Positions 1 through 12,242 of a DNA stretch of 64,000 bases are shown here, in pieces. Made by a program: the position numbers and the translations under genes. Position 1 is the stretch's first letter. Every line of letters begins with the position of its first letter. The notes under the pieces are model-generated. The model searched no databases. It was not told the origin of the DNA and was given only the letters and a program-made list of their open reading frames with translations. Origin of the DNA: Ceratobasidium sp. AG-K (lineage: Eukaryota > Basidiomycota > Agaricomycetes > Cantharellales > Ceratobasidiaceae); assembly GCA_037039685.1 (NCBI GenBank), contig JAWNGF010000001.1, forward strand, positions 2,976,001 to 3,040,000, written 5' to 3'.

Positions 1-887
1 ACGGGAGTAGTGTTAGGCATCAACTCGTGCATGGCTGGCATGAGTATATGCGCCGCACTTGCCGCAGAATTAGAGCGGCATCTGGAGGTGCCCAAAATTC
101 CATTCGACACGGTCGCAAAGACAGAAGAAAAAGATCGAAACAACATGGATGTAGCGATATTTTTGTTGCTCTAATTCGGCACATGATTGGAGCCGAGTTG
201 GGTGGTCCGGTTCACTATACCGGTATGTGCGTGCATTGCCTCTTCAAGGTGGCACGAGAACCCCTTGTATTATGTATCTGGACGAACTATCTTAAATTAC
301 TGGCTATAACCAAAGCTCGGTGTAATTTAACATCACTATTGAATGCAGTAGATGGTACTCCACACAGGACTGACCATAACGGGCTCGGAGTTAAGAAGCC
401 AAGTCATCGTAAACATGACAGAGTCCTTCATACTTCATCAGAGTAAGCCAAAGACACGGTGTATTCAAGGCTCACAGGAACTACTGTCGTATGCGTACCC
501 AGGTAGAATATAAAAAGATGATCCTGTATTTATTATAACCCTATTCGTCTCTGCGACGAGCTTGCTTGAACCGTTTCTTTGTAATCTCTATTTATGGACA
601 CGTACATTATACGTACAAACTTGCCTGGAACGTAAGCATCCATTTTGGGCGGCCGACCAATCTTTTGATAACAAGTAATCGCCGGATCGGGACCGCCCAT
701 GGGAAGCGCCAGCTGCCAATTGCTTGCTATCATAAGCATCAGCGCTTTCCTAATTGGGAGCTTGGGTCAAGGCAATGTACAAACACCCGAGTAATCAATC
801 AAATAAGCACTCCGTCTAACATTGCTCTTGCCCTCAACCTCAAGCTTTCAGGACTATCCTAGCCGTCCACGATAATTTATCCGAATA
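1..887. other. 5' flank without a supported gene
   Basis: No reading frame here shows family similarity, consistent codon choice or paired splice signals. The last part is presumably the promoter and 5' UTR of the first Ran-binding gene. Short open frames on both strands look like chance. Confidence 0.5.
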
Positions 888-1937
888 ATGTTTATGTTCA
901 GACGACCCGATACCGTAAGGCAATATTTCTACTAGCTTCTGGCGTATAGGGTTCAAAGTGGGAAAGATGCCGTTGCGTGCGAGGCGCTATCAATGGGTGA
1001 TGTTTACTAACTGAATAAATATCTACAGGTGGATTCGGAGGCTACCCCCCAGTCGGAAGTTATTGCAAGCCTCGTTGACCAGGTCGCCAAACTCACCGAA
1101 CAAGTCACCACACTCACCGAACAAGTTGCCAGACTCACTGAACAGGTATCAGCCAACTCCTCGGGACAACCTGTAGGTCAAAGAGCTGCCCAAGAAACAT
1201 CAGTGGAATTTTCCGAGGATCTAAACGAGATGGGCTCTCCGAGAATGGAGGATGGTCGTGCCGCTGCTCTGCGAGAGCCGGGTTCCCCGTCCAGCGGAGG
1301 TAACCTGCCTACTACCCTAGAGCCCACCAAGTATTCAGAGATGGAGGAGAATGGCCTGGCTAAATTGTGAGTCTAGGGTCAAAAGCTACCAAAAAACTCA
1401 CTTATATGTAAATCTGAACCCACAGCCGGGCGAAGCTTTTCCGTTTTGAGTCCTCCACTGGCGAGTGGAGAGAATGTGGCACCGGCGATATACGCCTGCT
1501 CCAGCACAAGGAGACCAAGAAGGTTCGCGTGCTGATGCGTCGCGACAAAACCCTCAAGATCTGTGCCAACCACTATGGTATGTGGTGGGTTTTGGTGCGA
1601 CGTTTACAACCAATGACGCTGATTACGTTTATCACATCCAGTCACAAAAGATATGAAACTACAGCCTAATGTCGGATCGGACCGTTCATGGGTGTGGAAG
1701 GCTATCGCGGATATTTCGGATGGGGAGCCTGCAGCTCATGAATTTGCGATCCGCTTTCCGAATAAAGAGAGTGAGTGTCAAATGACATGTATTTACTCGG
1801 GTGGGGCTGAGTTGGATGTATGCGTCGTAGTCGCGGGCGAATTCAAAACAGCGTTTGAAGCCGCTCAATCTTCAATTCCACCTGAGGGTCAAGGACAGAA
1901 GGACGAAAACAATGTACGCACAGTAGTGTTTGTCTAG
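888..1937 (+). CDS. RanBP1-type Ran-binding protein, copy 1 of 3 (about 250 aa)
   Basis: Predicted binder of Ran-GTP. Exons: 888-914 (tentative first exon), 1029-1366, 1426-1577, 1642-1770, 1831-1937; phases close and the model ends at TAG. Exon 2 encodes a coiled coil built from five heptads of the type LTEQVxx (residues about 20-50), then an acidic linker. Exons 3-5 encode the RanBP1 fold: RAKLFRFE, the basic strand [14 protein letters not shown], the GSDRSWVW motif, and the final helix. Key Ran-contact motifs are kept. The acidic Ala/Glu/Pro tail of copy 3 is missing; the protein ends soon after the domain. Exon 1 is inferred from a GTAAGG donor, correct phase and a 114-nt intron like those of the sister copies. 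It is probably functional but more diverged than copy 3. A RanBP1-domain nucleoporin is less likely because the protein lacks FG repeats. Confidence 0.75.
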
Positions 1938-2310
1938 GAGGAATACAACGTGCAAGGAAAACTAGTTTGGGCGATTCATTGTAACCTCGGTATTTTAATT
2001 GTTGGTCCTGTTTACTATAGGTGGTATGATGCGCACTTTTCTATTCCCTGCAAACGATAGACTACATATCGAAGTTCTGAAGCGTTAGAGGGTAGTTTGG
2101 GACATTCATGCACGATTGATAGGTTGAAGCTACCATATAATTTACAATAACTTCGAACATGATGTCATGTTATACAGCCATGCCTGCAGGACTTGCCGGA
2201 TCAAATCAAAAACACACATCGCGCCGCATGTAGGTTTCACCACTTTACACCGTACTTCAACCTTGAACAAGAGATCGCCTGCATCCACAGAGCACCTTCC
2301 CTTCACTACG
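1938..2310. other. Spacer between Ran-binding copies 1 and 2
   Basis: About 370 nt with no supported gene. It must hold the 3' end of copy 1 and the promoter of copy 2. No clear regulatory motif was recognised. Confidence 0.5.
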
Positions 2311-3894
2311 ATGGTTCAACTATATTATATGGTAAGAACCTTTCCATATCAATCCAACCTGAATGGGTTGGAAGGCAGGGACAGGATTTGCAATCAGTGG
2401 CGGGATGCTTATCAGTGGACCAAGGGCTGACTAGACGCTTCTCATAGGCGGAGGACACTACCCAGGCCGAAGTGACGAAGAAGTTAACTGGACAAGTCGC
2501 TATGCTCACAGAACAAGTCGAAAAACTAGCCGAGCTCGTCGCCACACTTGCCAGGCAGGTTCCGCTGATGGCTTACGAGCGAGCTACGGACGAAAGCCAA
2601 GGGGCAAATCTTCCTGGACTCATTGAGCAACTCGATACGCAGTTGCCGGAAGAGCCCTCGAGTACGGAAGAAGAACTGGAGCAAGTTGCCACCACTTCGG
2701 AGCACACTTTCACCACGGCGCCTAAGGAGTCAGACGACCAAGGTCAACCTGAGCAAATATCCGAGCATACTGGGGCAGACCAAGCGGGCGATTGTGTAGG
2801 GATTAAGAGCAGCGGTCACGTAGAACAGTTTGCCACGGCCGCCGAACTAGATCCAACGAAGAGCCACGAGGAGCACGAGGGCACAGCTCAAGCCGCCACA
2901 CTTGTAGAAGATGTTTCAAACAATACTCATGGAGAAAGCGAGGATATGTGCCAACCGGAGCTTGAACCCGACGAGTCCACCGAAACTATACCACCTGAAT
3001 ACTACAAAGAGCCCAATGACATGGATCAGATCGAGGGAGCCACGCCTTCCGAGCAAGCTCCAGTGACGATAGAGGATATGCCTAGTCATACGGGTCAACC
3101 GGAACGTGTTGCCGAGTCGATCAAAGTGGTCTCAGCCGAAAACTTTGAAGATTCGCACAGCAGGGGACAAGTAGAGCGGGTTATTGAGAGTGAACAGCCT
3201 GAGGGGAACTTGCTGGTAGCTGATGCGGCGCCTAAGCAGGCGAATCTACCGGCGTCGGAAGACGGGTCCACGGCTCCGTCAGAGCTTATCCAACCTTCGT
3301 CCCCTGAAGAGGATGTCATAGCTGAGCAGTAGGTCTCTTCAATGCACGAGTAGTGGCGAGTTGCTCAAATAATACTTGGCGTATAGTCGTGGAAGACTTT
3401 TCCGCTTTGAAGGGTACCCTCTCGAATGGAAGGCGCTTGGCGGCCATGTTATTTGCTTGCTTCAACATAAGGAGACCAAGAACGTTAGGGTACTCGTGAC
3501 CCCCGACAAGGCCGCAGGTATCAGTGTGAATTATCGTGGTGAGCAGGACAATACTCTGTTTCATTTGGATATGCATTCTTAACGGTTTCTTGGGCCAGTC
3601 ACAAAGGCGACAAGACTTCAACCTAATATCAGCTCAAACCGTTCCTGGGTCTGGAGTGCCATTCCTGTCGCTTCAGACAAAGAAAATAGCTCTGAAACTG
3701 TTGCTTTTCGCTTCGCAAACAAAGAGGGTGAGTGAGGAACGCTAGATCTGCACATGTCCCATCTGAATGTATGCGTGGTAGTTGCCGACGGTTTCAAAGC
3801 AATGTTTGAAGCTGTTCAAGCCTCTATTCCAGATGAGGCCCAGACGCCAGAAATCCAAGATGAAGGAGGCAGGTTAAGTGCTGAAGAATCCTAG
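2311..3894 (+). CDS. Diverged RanBP1-like protein with long acidic N-terminus, copy 2 of 3 (about 431 aa)
   Basis: Exons: 2311-2331 (tentative), 2448-3328, 3387-3538, 3599-3727, 3782-3894; all phases fit and the frame is open to TAG. Exon 2 has grown to 881 nt. It encodes five degenerate LTEQV-type heptads, then about 250 residues rich in Glu, Asp, Ser, Thr and Pro. The Ran-binding fold is recognisable ([22 protein letters not shown]) and exons 3 and 4 have exactly the same lengths as in the other two copies (152 and 129 nt). The basic strand that contacts Ran is replaced: [14 protein letters not shown] becomes VTPDKAAGISVNYR. The RAK start is RGR. Ran affinity is therefore doubtful. The open frame and conserved splice sites argue against a pseudogene; a new or regulatory role is an inference. 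Confidence 0.75.
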
Positions 3895-4274
3895 TCACAA
3901 GCACCCACTACGTAGAGAGAACCAGACCCCTTTCCCGTTATGCTTTCCTTGTTTCGTGCAAGCTATGCGCTCTTCTATATCTAATCCCTATGACACCAGT
4001 GGAATTAATCCTATGCATTACATGTTCCATATATTCTCATTTGTGCGTTGAAGCAGATGTCCTCGCCAATTGTGTCACCTTGACTAGGATCCTTTGGTTT
4101 CACTCTCGAGCGGTCGGCGCTTAACCCAAGCGAGATTGATTCTGCATCCGTGATTAGGTGATCGCGATCCGCTTCGCGCCACACGTTGTAGAAATTGAAA
4201 CTTCTGCCCTTGACCTTGAACCAGACACTCACTCTTACGACCCACACTCTCACCGAATAACTTAATTAATTACT
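3895..4274. other. Promoter region of the canonical RanBP1 gene
   Basis: About 380 nt without a supported gene between copies 2 and 3. The stretch just before the ATG at 4275 is pyrimidine-rich and presumably contains the 5' UTR. Nothing else was recognised. Confidence 0.45.
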
Positions 4275-5258
4275 ATGGCTGAGCAACAAGAACACATTGT
4301 GAGTTCATTTTCGCTTCGTCTGGGAGGCTGGATGTGAAGGAGAGAATATGATTGGGCACAGGGGACGCGTGTGGGGACGCGTCGAGGAATTGATCGCTAA
4401 TTCAATCAATCTATGTAGGAGGAGAGCGGTGCTCATTTCGAGCCAGTTGTGAAGCTCACCGAGCAAGTTGAGACCAAGACCCACGAGGAGGATGAGGATG
4501 TGTTGACCAAGCAGTACGTACCTGCACACGTTTGAGGTATCTTAATGACCCAACGTTGCGAATTTAGCCGCGCAAAGCTCTTCCGTTTCGAGGCTTCTAC
4601 TGCCGAGTGGAAGGAACGCGGTACTGGAGATGTCCGCCTGCTCCAGCACAAGGAGACCAAGAAGGTTCGCGTGCTGATGCGTCGCGACAAGACTCTCAAG
4701 ATCTGCGCCAACCACTACGGTATGTGGCGGCATTTGGCAGGATAATAACCGCTGCTGATACGTCTGTTGTATTCAGTCACGAAAGATATGAAGCTGCAGC
4801 CCAACGTTGGATCGGACCGGTCGTGGGTGTGGAAGGTTGCCGCCGATATCTCTGATGGCGAGCCCACCGCTGAGACCCTTGCTATCCGTTTCGCCAACAA
4901 AGAGAGTGAGTATAGAGTACTAGATTGAGTTAACTAGCTGATGGCTAACTCGGATGTATGCGCGTTAGTTGCCGACGAGTACAAGGCTGCATTTGAAACC
5001 GCCCAGACCTCGATTCCAGCATCTGGTGCTGCTGAGACGGAAGTGCCTCCCGAGACTGCGCCAGCGGCAGAGGGCGAGCCCGCCAAAGCGGAGGAAACTG
5101 CGGCTGCTCCCGAGGCTACTCCCGCTGAACCTGCAGAGGCCGCTCCCGCTACCACGGAGGAGAAGAAGCCCGAAGAGCCTACCACCGAGACAAAGGAGGA
5201 GGCACCTGCTGCCACTACTGAGCCAGCGGTGCCTGCGACGGAAGAGAAGAAAGACTGA
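4275..5258 (+). CDS. YRB1: Ran-specific GTPase-activating protein 1 (RanBP1/Yrb1)
   Basis: RanBP1 binds Ran-GTP in the cytoplasm, releases it from importin/exportin complexes and stimulates RanGAP. Exons: 4275-4298, 4419-4513, 4568-4719, 4777-4905, 4969-5258, giving 229 aa; all introns are GT-AG and phases close. Residues about 40-140 form the Ran-binding domain, with [34 protein letters not shown] and the GSDRSWVW signature, followed by LAIRFANKE and a last helix [10 protein letters not shown] single KLTEQVE heptad precedes the domain. The C-terminal 80 residues are an Ala/Glu/Pro-rich acidic tail, as in fungal Yrb1. It is the most family-like of the three tandem copies and is presumably the housekeeping gene from which the others arose. 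Confidence 0.93.
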
Positions 5259-5518
5259 GACTACGCCTGATAGATGATTTTCTGCGGAACTCTGAATGTT
5301 GCATCACTTTCAATGTCCATTGTCACGTTCGATACTGAATAACTAGTTGTGCTAAACACCGAAGCAACTGGAAAGAACAGGAACGGCGAGAGAAGGACAA
5401 AGATCTACAAAGAGAGTTACCTCATATTATCTCAGCAGCGCATCAAATCCCTGAGCTAGACTCGACCGCGACTTCCACGCGGACGGACACACTCAACAAT
5501 ACGAACACATCACTAACA

Positions 5519-8500
5519 ATGTCCGCGATTGAGATTGACGAGGCACAGATCGATGAGGGTCTGTACTCGCGTCAGTTGTGAGTGCCACTTCGGATACTAG
5601 TTCGTAGCCACTTATTTACCACATTTCGCGACATCTAGATATGTCTTGGGCCATGAAGGTTAGTTAAACGCAACAAGCTTGAGAATTAGGGCTTATCGCG
5701 CGATTATCGGTAGCAATGAAGCGCATGGCCGCGTCCAATGTCCTGATCGTTGGGGTCAAGGGCTTGGGTGTTGAGATCGGTAAGCATAATCAAGTGTTCA
5801 GTTCCCACGTCTCGAATTCACATTTATTGACAGCCAAAAACGTCGTCTTGGCTGGCGTCAAGTCGGTAACCTTATACGATCCTGAGCCTGTTCAAGTCCA
5901 GGACTTGGGTACACAGGCATGTAGTTGACACCACGGTCGCAAGTTCAGTGGCTTACAAATCATAGTTCTTCTTGCGCGAGTCGGACGTGGGCAAGCCACG
6001 GGCTGCGGCGACTCTTCCCCGACTTGCCGAACTCAATGCATATGTACCCGTCAAAGACTTGGGAGGAAGTGCAGGACAGGAAATTACTATCGATTTGATC
6101 AAAGGATTCCAGGCAAGTTGTACTTTGCGACTTGATTGTATGCGGAGTGTTTGATTAGGGTCCCTAGGTTGTAATTTTGACGGACGTGCCACTAAGTAAA
6201 CAGCTTGAAATCAACGACTGGACACACGAAAATGGCGTTCATTTCATTGCTGCTGAGACAAGGGGCTTGTTTGGGTATGTGTGATTTTTGGCTATGCGGG
6301 CGGGCAGAGATTGATGGATTGGGTATTAGCTCTGCATTTAATGACTTTGGACCCAAGTTTACCTGCATCGATGCGACCGGAGAGCAGCCGCTGACTGGAA
6401 TGATTGTGGAGATTAGCAAGGTAATCATGAGATTTATGGGTGGGTGATTTGTCTTATCCGGTGTTTAGGACCAAGACGGTCTTGTCACTTGTCTGGATGA
6501 ATCTCGACACGGCCTAGAAGATGGCGACTTCGTGACCTTCTCCGAAGTTAATGGTCTTGATGAGCTCAATGGGTGCGAGCCCGTAAAGGTTTCGGTCAAG
6601 GGCCCATACACCTTCTCCATTGGAGACACTTCGAATCTCAAGGGCAACTATGTGTCCGGTGGGATCTTCACCCAAGTTAAGATGCCCAAGATTATCGAAT
6701 TTGTAAGATTTTGAAAGGCCGTTCACGGAGAGTGCTTACTCACTGGGTCACAGAAATCGCTCCGAGAGTCCCTCAAATCCCCCGAGTACTTTATGACGGA
6801 CTTTGCCAAATTTGATCGTCCTGCTACCCTTCACGCTGGCTTCCAGGCCTTGTCCGCATTCCGTGAAAAGGCTGGTCACCTCCCCAGGCCTAGGAATGCG
6901 GCAGACGCCGAGGCGGTTCTCGCTCTGGCCAAGGAGATTGCAGGTACCGACGCAGAGGATCTCAACACCAAGGTGATCCAGGAACTCGCTTTCCAGGCCA
7001 CTGGAGACCTCTCCCCACTCAACGCGGTTATCGGTGGGTTTATCGCCCAGGAGGCCTTGAAGGCCGTATCGGCCAAGTTCCACCCTATGCTTCAGCATCT
7101 CTACTTTGATTCGTTGGAGTCACTGCCGGCAGAGCTGCCTTCCGAACAAGACGCTGCTCCCCAGCAATCGCGCTATGATGGCCAGATTGCGGTCTTTGGT
7201 TCGACATTCCAGCGTAAGATCGCGGATCACCGTCAATTCCTCGTTGGGAGTGGTGCAATTGGGTGTGAAATGCTCAAGAACTGGTCGCTCATGGGTCTAG
7301 CCTCGGGCTCCAAGGGTGTCATTCACGTAACCGATTTAGATACTATCGAAAAGAGCAACTTGAACCGACAGTTCCTGTTCCGCGCTAAAGACCTCGGAAA
7401 ATTCAAGAGCGAGCAGGCTGCCGCCGCCGTGATCGACATGAACCCAGACCTCACGGGGAAGATCTTGAGCCATCAAGACGCAGTCGGCCCGGATACCGAG
7501 AGTATGTTGGGCACCCGATCTGTAGCTGTTTTAGTCTCACGTTACGTTTACTAGATGTCTACGGGGACGAATTCTTCGAAAGTCTAGACGGCGTGACCAA
7601 CGCACTTGATAATATCAAAGCACGTAAGTTTTAAGTTTTATTTTGGCCTTTTCACACCTGCATGCTCACATGTGTCAAACTGCCAGGTCTGTACATGGAT
7701 CAGCGCTGCGTGTTTTTCCAAAAACCGTTATTGGAGTCTGGAACCCTTGGTACCAAGGGCAACACACAGGTCGTGATTCCGCATTTGACCGAGTCGTATT
7801 CTTCCTCCCAGGATCCACCTGAGAAAGAGACGCCTTCGTGCACGGTCAAGAATTTCCCGAACCAGATCCAACACACCATTGAGGCGAGTTGTGCTTACGT
7901 ACACATATACTCATTTGACTAACTGGTCTACAGTGGTCGAGACAACAATTCGACTCATTGTTTGTGAAGCCAGCCCAGAGCGTCAACTCCTACCTGTCCG
8001 AACCTAACTTTATCGAGAGCACATTGAAGTACGGCGGTCAATCGACCGAGCAGATAAAGCAAATCCACGATTACTTAGTTGCCAATAAGCCCTTGACCTT
8101 TGAAGAGTGCATCGTGTGGGCTAGGCTCCAGTTCGAGGATAACTATGTCAACTCTATCAAGCAGCTTTTGTTCTCTCTTCCAAAGGACGCGGTACGAGCT
8201 CATTGTTTGGCATATGAATGGTTGTATGCTAATGGTACGTGATGGCGCAGACGACCAGCACTGGCCAGCCGTTCTGGTCTGGACCCAAACGTGCCCCTGA
8301 TCCGCTAGTGTTTGATTCCAACGACGTAAGTTGACTGGGGAATGCGGCCTGGAAGTCGCCTGACATTCCATAATAGGCCACACATCTCGACTATATCATC
8401 TCCGCTGCCAACTTGCACGCGTACAATTATGGGTTGAAAGGAAGCAATGACCCTGCACTGTTCAAGCGTGTCGCCGATGCGGTTCATGTTCCGGAGTTTA

Positions 8501-9514
8501 TTCCTCGCTCAGGTGTCAAGATTCAGATCAATGAGAACGATGCTCCCCAGGAGGGATCGGGTGGTAAGTGTTCCTTGATCCCGGCATGGCATTTTGACAT
8601 ATTCTATCCAGCCAATGTTGACCCTGACGACCTGTCCAAGGAGCTGCCATCGCCATCATCGCTCGCGGGGTATCGTCTTAACCCTGTCGAATTTGAGAAG
8701 GATGACGATACGAACTATCATATTGACTTCATCACGGCTGCATCCAACTTGCGTGCATTGAACTACTCAATCCAACCTGCAACGCGTCATCAAACTAAGC
8801 AGATCGCCGGTAAGATTATTCCTGCGATTGCGACTACAACTTCGCTCGTGACCGGGTTGGTCTGCTTGGAGCTCTACAAGGTAAGCGCTATGCTAACTTG
8901 GAACGGACCATGATGGCTACACATGTCTGTAGATCATCGACAAGAAGAATAAGCTCGAGGATTACAAGAATGGATTCGTTAACTTGGCGCTGCCGTTCTT
9001 TGGTTTCTCCGAGCCCATTGCGGCACAGAAGAACAAGGTACAGGCACCCCCATAACAACTCGAATAATTGCTGATAACCAGACAGTATGGTGAAACTACC
9101 TGGACACTCTGGGACCGCTTCGAGTTCAAGAACGACCCGACTCTCAAGGAGGTTATTTCTTGGTTCGAGACTAACCACAAACTTGACATTTCGATGGTTT
9201 CCCAAGGTGTTTCGATGCTATGGTCTTCCTTTACCCCTCCTAAGAAGGTCGGTCTTTCAGCTTCTCAGCTTTTGTCCGTTTTATTGAGACCCTTGCAGAG
9301 CCAGGAGCGTCTCCCGATGAAAATCAGCGCGCTTGTTGAGCATGTTAGCAAGAAGCCTATTCCTCCGTGGACAAAGAACCTCATTCTTGAGGTAATTGCA
9401 GCCGACGAGGAGGGTGAGGACGTTGAGGTAGGAATCAGAATCTGATGTCTACTCCTTTCATATCTGACAATGACATGATCTACCCAGATTCCGTTCATCG
9501 TCGTCAAGATCTAA
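5519..9514 (+). CDS. UBA1: Ubiquitin-activating enzyme E1
   Basis: UBA1 adenylates the ubiquitin C-terminus with ATP, forms a thioester on its own cysteine and passes ubiquitin to E2 enzymes. Eighteen exons splice to about 1027 aa, the normal length: 5519-5577, 5639-5658, 5714-5779, 5834-5916, 5966-6112, 6168-6274, 6330-6420, 6469-6702, 6754-7501, 7555-7623, 7687-7883, 7934-8191, 8251-8325, 8377-8563, 8612-8880, 8933-9037, 9086-9427, 9488-9514. The start LYSRQLYVLG and the inactive adenylation half come first. The active adenylation domain carries GSGAIGCE and [17 protein letters not shown]. The catalytic cysteine lies in CTVKNFPN in exon 11. The C-terminal ubiquitin-fold domain ends with IPFIVVKI. 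Introns 5917-5965, 6113-6167 and 7884-7933 have GC donors (CAG|GC or GAG|GC); no GT alternative keeps the frame. Confidence 0.96.
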
Positions 9515-9735
9515 GAAGATGCTACCGTCATAAAGCTTGTGCCCTTCATGTGCTTAATTTGTATCAAACGATTCCATTCAAAGAAATGAAATTTCAAATT
9601 GTCAACATCGAATCGCTAACATTCTATCAAGGCAAAAAGCCTCCGAGTGTGAAATCCATCAGAAAAAAATAAAGAGAGAACGTTCGCAGAGGACAGCACA
9701 AAGCAACTGAGAATATCATAATTGAGCAGTACTCC

Positions 9736-11396
9736 CTACTCGATTTTCACGCTGGGGTCGTTGCGAGGAGAGCCCGCCCTGTCCACACTAGTCGTCGAGC
9801 TTCCTGCCTCGAGGTCTCGAGACTCACGCTCGAACATCGGGTTGAAGAAATACATGAAAGGGAGTGCGACGAGCAGTGCCTATGGAACGCATCCTTAATG
9901 TTAGCATTGTGATTGAGCACAAAGGGAGCACGCGAGGACTAACACCAACGACATTGCCCAAAAAGGAGGCTATCAAGCTCTTCTTGATGTAGTCACCAAC
10001 GGTGAGCTGCTCGGACGCATGAGTAAAATGATAAACGTAGCAAGCGCATATACTCACATCAGCACCCATCATGATTCCAAGAGGAATAAAGAACCTGGCA
10101 GCAACAAAGTTAGCCCGCATGTACTGGTATCTTCGCACTTCCCACGAATGCTTACATGTTGGCTAGAAGGACGTGGTCAGATGGTGGTTAAGAAATATAG
10201 GGGCAAGACTCACCGACAACTATAGTTCATCAAAAGTGACCAAGGGGATACCAAGCTAGTCAGCAAACTCGTCCTAAGGACTAGGAGAGGGGCCGCATAC
10301 CATGGTCGAATCCAGCGGCAACGAATGTGAAGATAGGAATGAAGATAGCAACAATCTGTACAAATGTGCATATTGAGCACCCGTAACCGGAGCAAACTCA
10401 AGATCGATAGAAACCTTGGAAACAACTTCGGTGGCGGCCATAGCCTGCCAAACGGCAATGCAAACGAGCCAGTTACATCCTAAGGTACGGCAGTGATCTG
10501 TCAGGCTTTTCCGACAAATCAAAGGGATCTCAGTTCAACTAACCGATGCCTCGTAAGAAGATTTGATGCCAATGAGGATCCATCGCCTTTTTCCTAGATC
10601 ACAGGATATAATTAGACCCAAGCAAGTCTTACGCAAGATGAAGAAGCAAAGAAGCATTTAGCTTACACCACGAAGTGTTGAATGTAAGTAGGATATGGCT
10701 CCGCAGCTAAAATGCCAGATGCTACGAGGCTGGTTCAGCCTATTGTCTAATGCCAGGAAGTATAATAATATACCTTTGACTAGGGCTCCAGCAAAAAAGA
10801 GACTCCCAGTAAGGTTTCCAAAAAAGACTGGGTGCAAATTTTCAGCGACAAGCCTCACATTTGCCAGGTCGTGTACTTGCCTAAAGTCCAGTTTACTGGT
10901 AAGGACCACCACGGCGCAGCTCGCTTGACAAGAAGCATTGGAACAGTCTGGGGAACGGGAGGAGCCAGTGAGTGAGGATACTCGGCCGTGGTATTGCGGC
11001 ATACCATCATATTGCCCGTCAGAAGCTCTTGGCCCTGCAACACAATCCTACCATACCAGTATGTAAGCCAAATTGGTGCTCTCGAGTGTTCTCTACGTAC
11101 ATTACGAGGCCAATTGGGAACACCAAGCCGCCCAGGATCTTGACTAGTCCTGGGTTGGAGTTCGTCAAACCCGCAGAGCCGCCAGAAATAATCACATGTA
11201 GGAGTCCACCGAAAGACAAGAATACTCCGGCAATGAACTATTGATCGAGTAGATTAGCTCGCTCGGTGAAGTACCAGAAATCCTGGCTACTTACAGATTT
11301 GAAAAACACTACGTCGGCTCTCTGGCTGTTCTTCGCCAAGGCAGAGTCAAACATCTTCTGCGCTGTTTGCGCGGGTGTAAGCGTGGCGTCTGTCAT
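9736..11396 (-). CDS. Formate/nitrite transporter family protein (FNT), 289 aa
   Basis: FNT proteins are pentameric membrane channels or transporters for small anions such as formate and nitrite. Fourteen exons (minus strand, 5' to 3'): 11396-11295, 11237-11101, 11047-11005, 10947-10881, 10827-10774, 10706-10667, 10593-10544, 10479-10415, 10355-10301, 10219-10214, 10162-10156, 10094-10058, 10006-9944, 9879-9736. They total 870 nt with closed phases. Family motifs include AGVFLSFGGLLH, QGQELLTGNMM, FFGNLTGSLFFAGALVKG, NWLVCIAVWQAMAA and the signature FDHVVANMFFIPLGIMMG. The tail after the last membrane segment is hydrophilic. Exons 10 and 11 are only 6 and 7 nt, and together encode the VVANM part of the signature. 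The intron after exon 4 has a GC donor. Substrate cannot be told from sequence. A Zn2Cys6 regulator gene lies directly upstream on the same strand. The gene converges on UBA1, with a 221-nt gap. Confidence 0.92.
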
Positions 11397-12242
11397 GTCA
11401 AATCCGTGTACAAGCAGCTAGGGGCCCCACAACAGTTTAATGATCGACGGTGGACAGGACAACCTAAAGAGCGAGCGAGGACGAGCGGAGGGGCAAGATG
11501 CGACCAGCCGCGGCAGAATGATCACTTGAGCTTAAATATCGAAGTGAGCCGGTTATCTCTTACACATTCCATTACATAGACTTCGTCCTCACGCAGCAGG
11601 GATACGTGACGAGAATGGAAGCATTATGCGGGGTATTTTTGGCTGGAATGAGCGGTCGCCGAACCAATAGGGCTTCATGGGAGTCTCACGCCGGGAAGAG
11701 AAGGTAGTCTCACACCATGCCTAGTCAATGCCTCGTTGACTAAGTGCGTTCCCACTTAGTTGCAAGACGGTGGCAAGGCTTCAGTACTATTTTTAGTGAA
11801 TGAATGCGCGCCAATTATTTGCCAGTTGGATTCACTATCCTGGTTCCACTGTCTTTTTCATGATTAGTCACGGTTTGTCTATCTATAACCGGTGTTATGT
11901 TTTGGTACGATCACCGGTACCCCCGTTAACATGCGAATTGAGGGCTATGTCCCCACAAAAGATACATTGCCTAGCTTCGTTCCGTGATACGCGACACCGA
12001 GGATGATAGGCAGCGGGAACAACAGGAACAAGGAATTGCCTTTAAGAGCAGCGTCACTAGGTCACTGGCACTGTCCCGCCTGTTAAGCTGGGAATACTAG
12101 GTATGTTATGGTAATCAAGAAATGTCCATGGATATGTACAATAGAACAAAAAGAAACAAAATACATAGTCAAATTCTCATAAATCGATTTGCATAAATGG
12201 TACTTCTTCAGCAACGTGCTCCTGCGCCCCGCGTTCAGTCGT
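11397..12242. other. Intergenic region upstream of the FNT gene
   Basis: About 850 nt with no supported gene. It holds the FNT promoter (next to 11396) and the 3' end of the Zn2Cys6 gene (next to 12243). No named motif is claimed. Confidence 0.5.
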
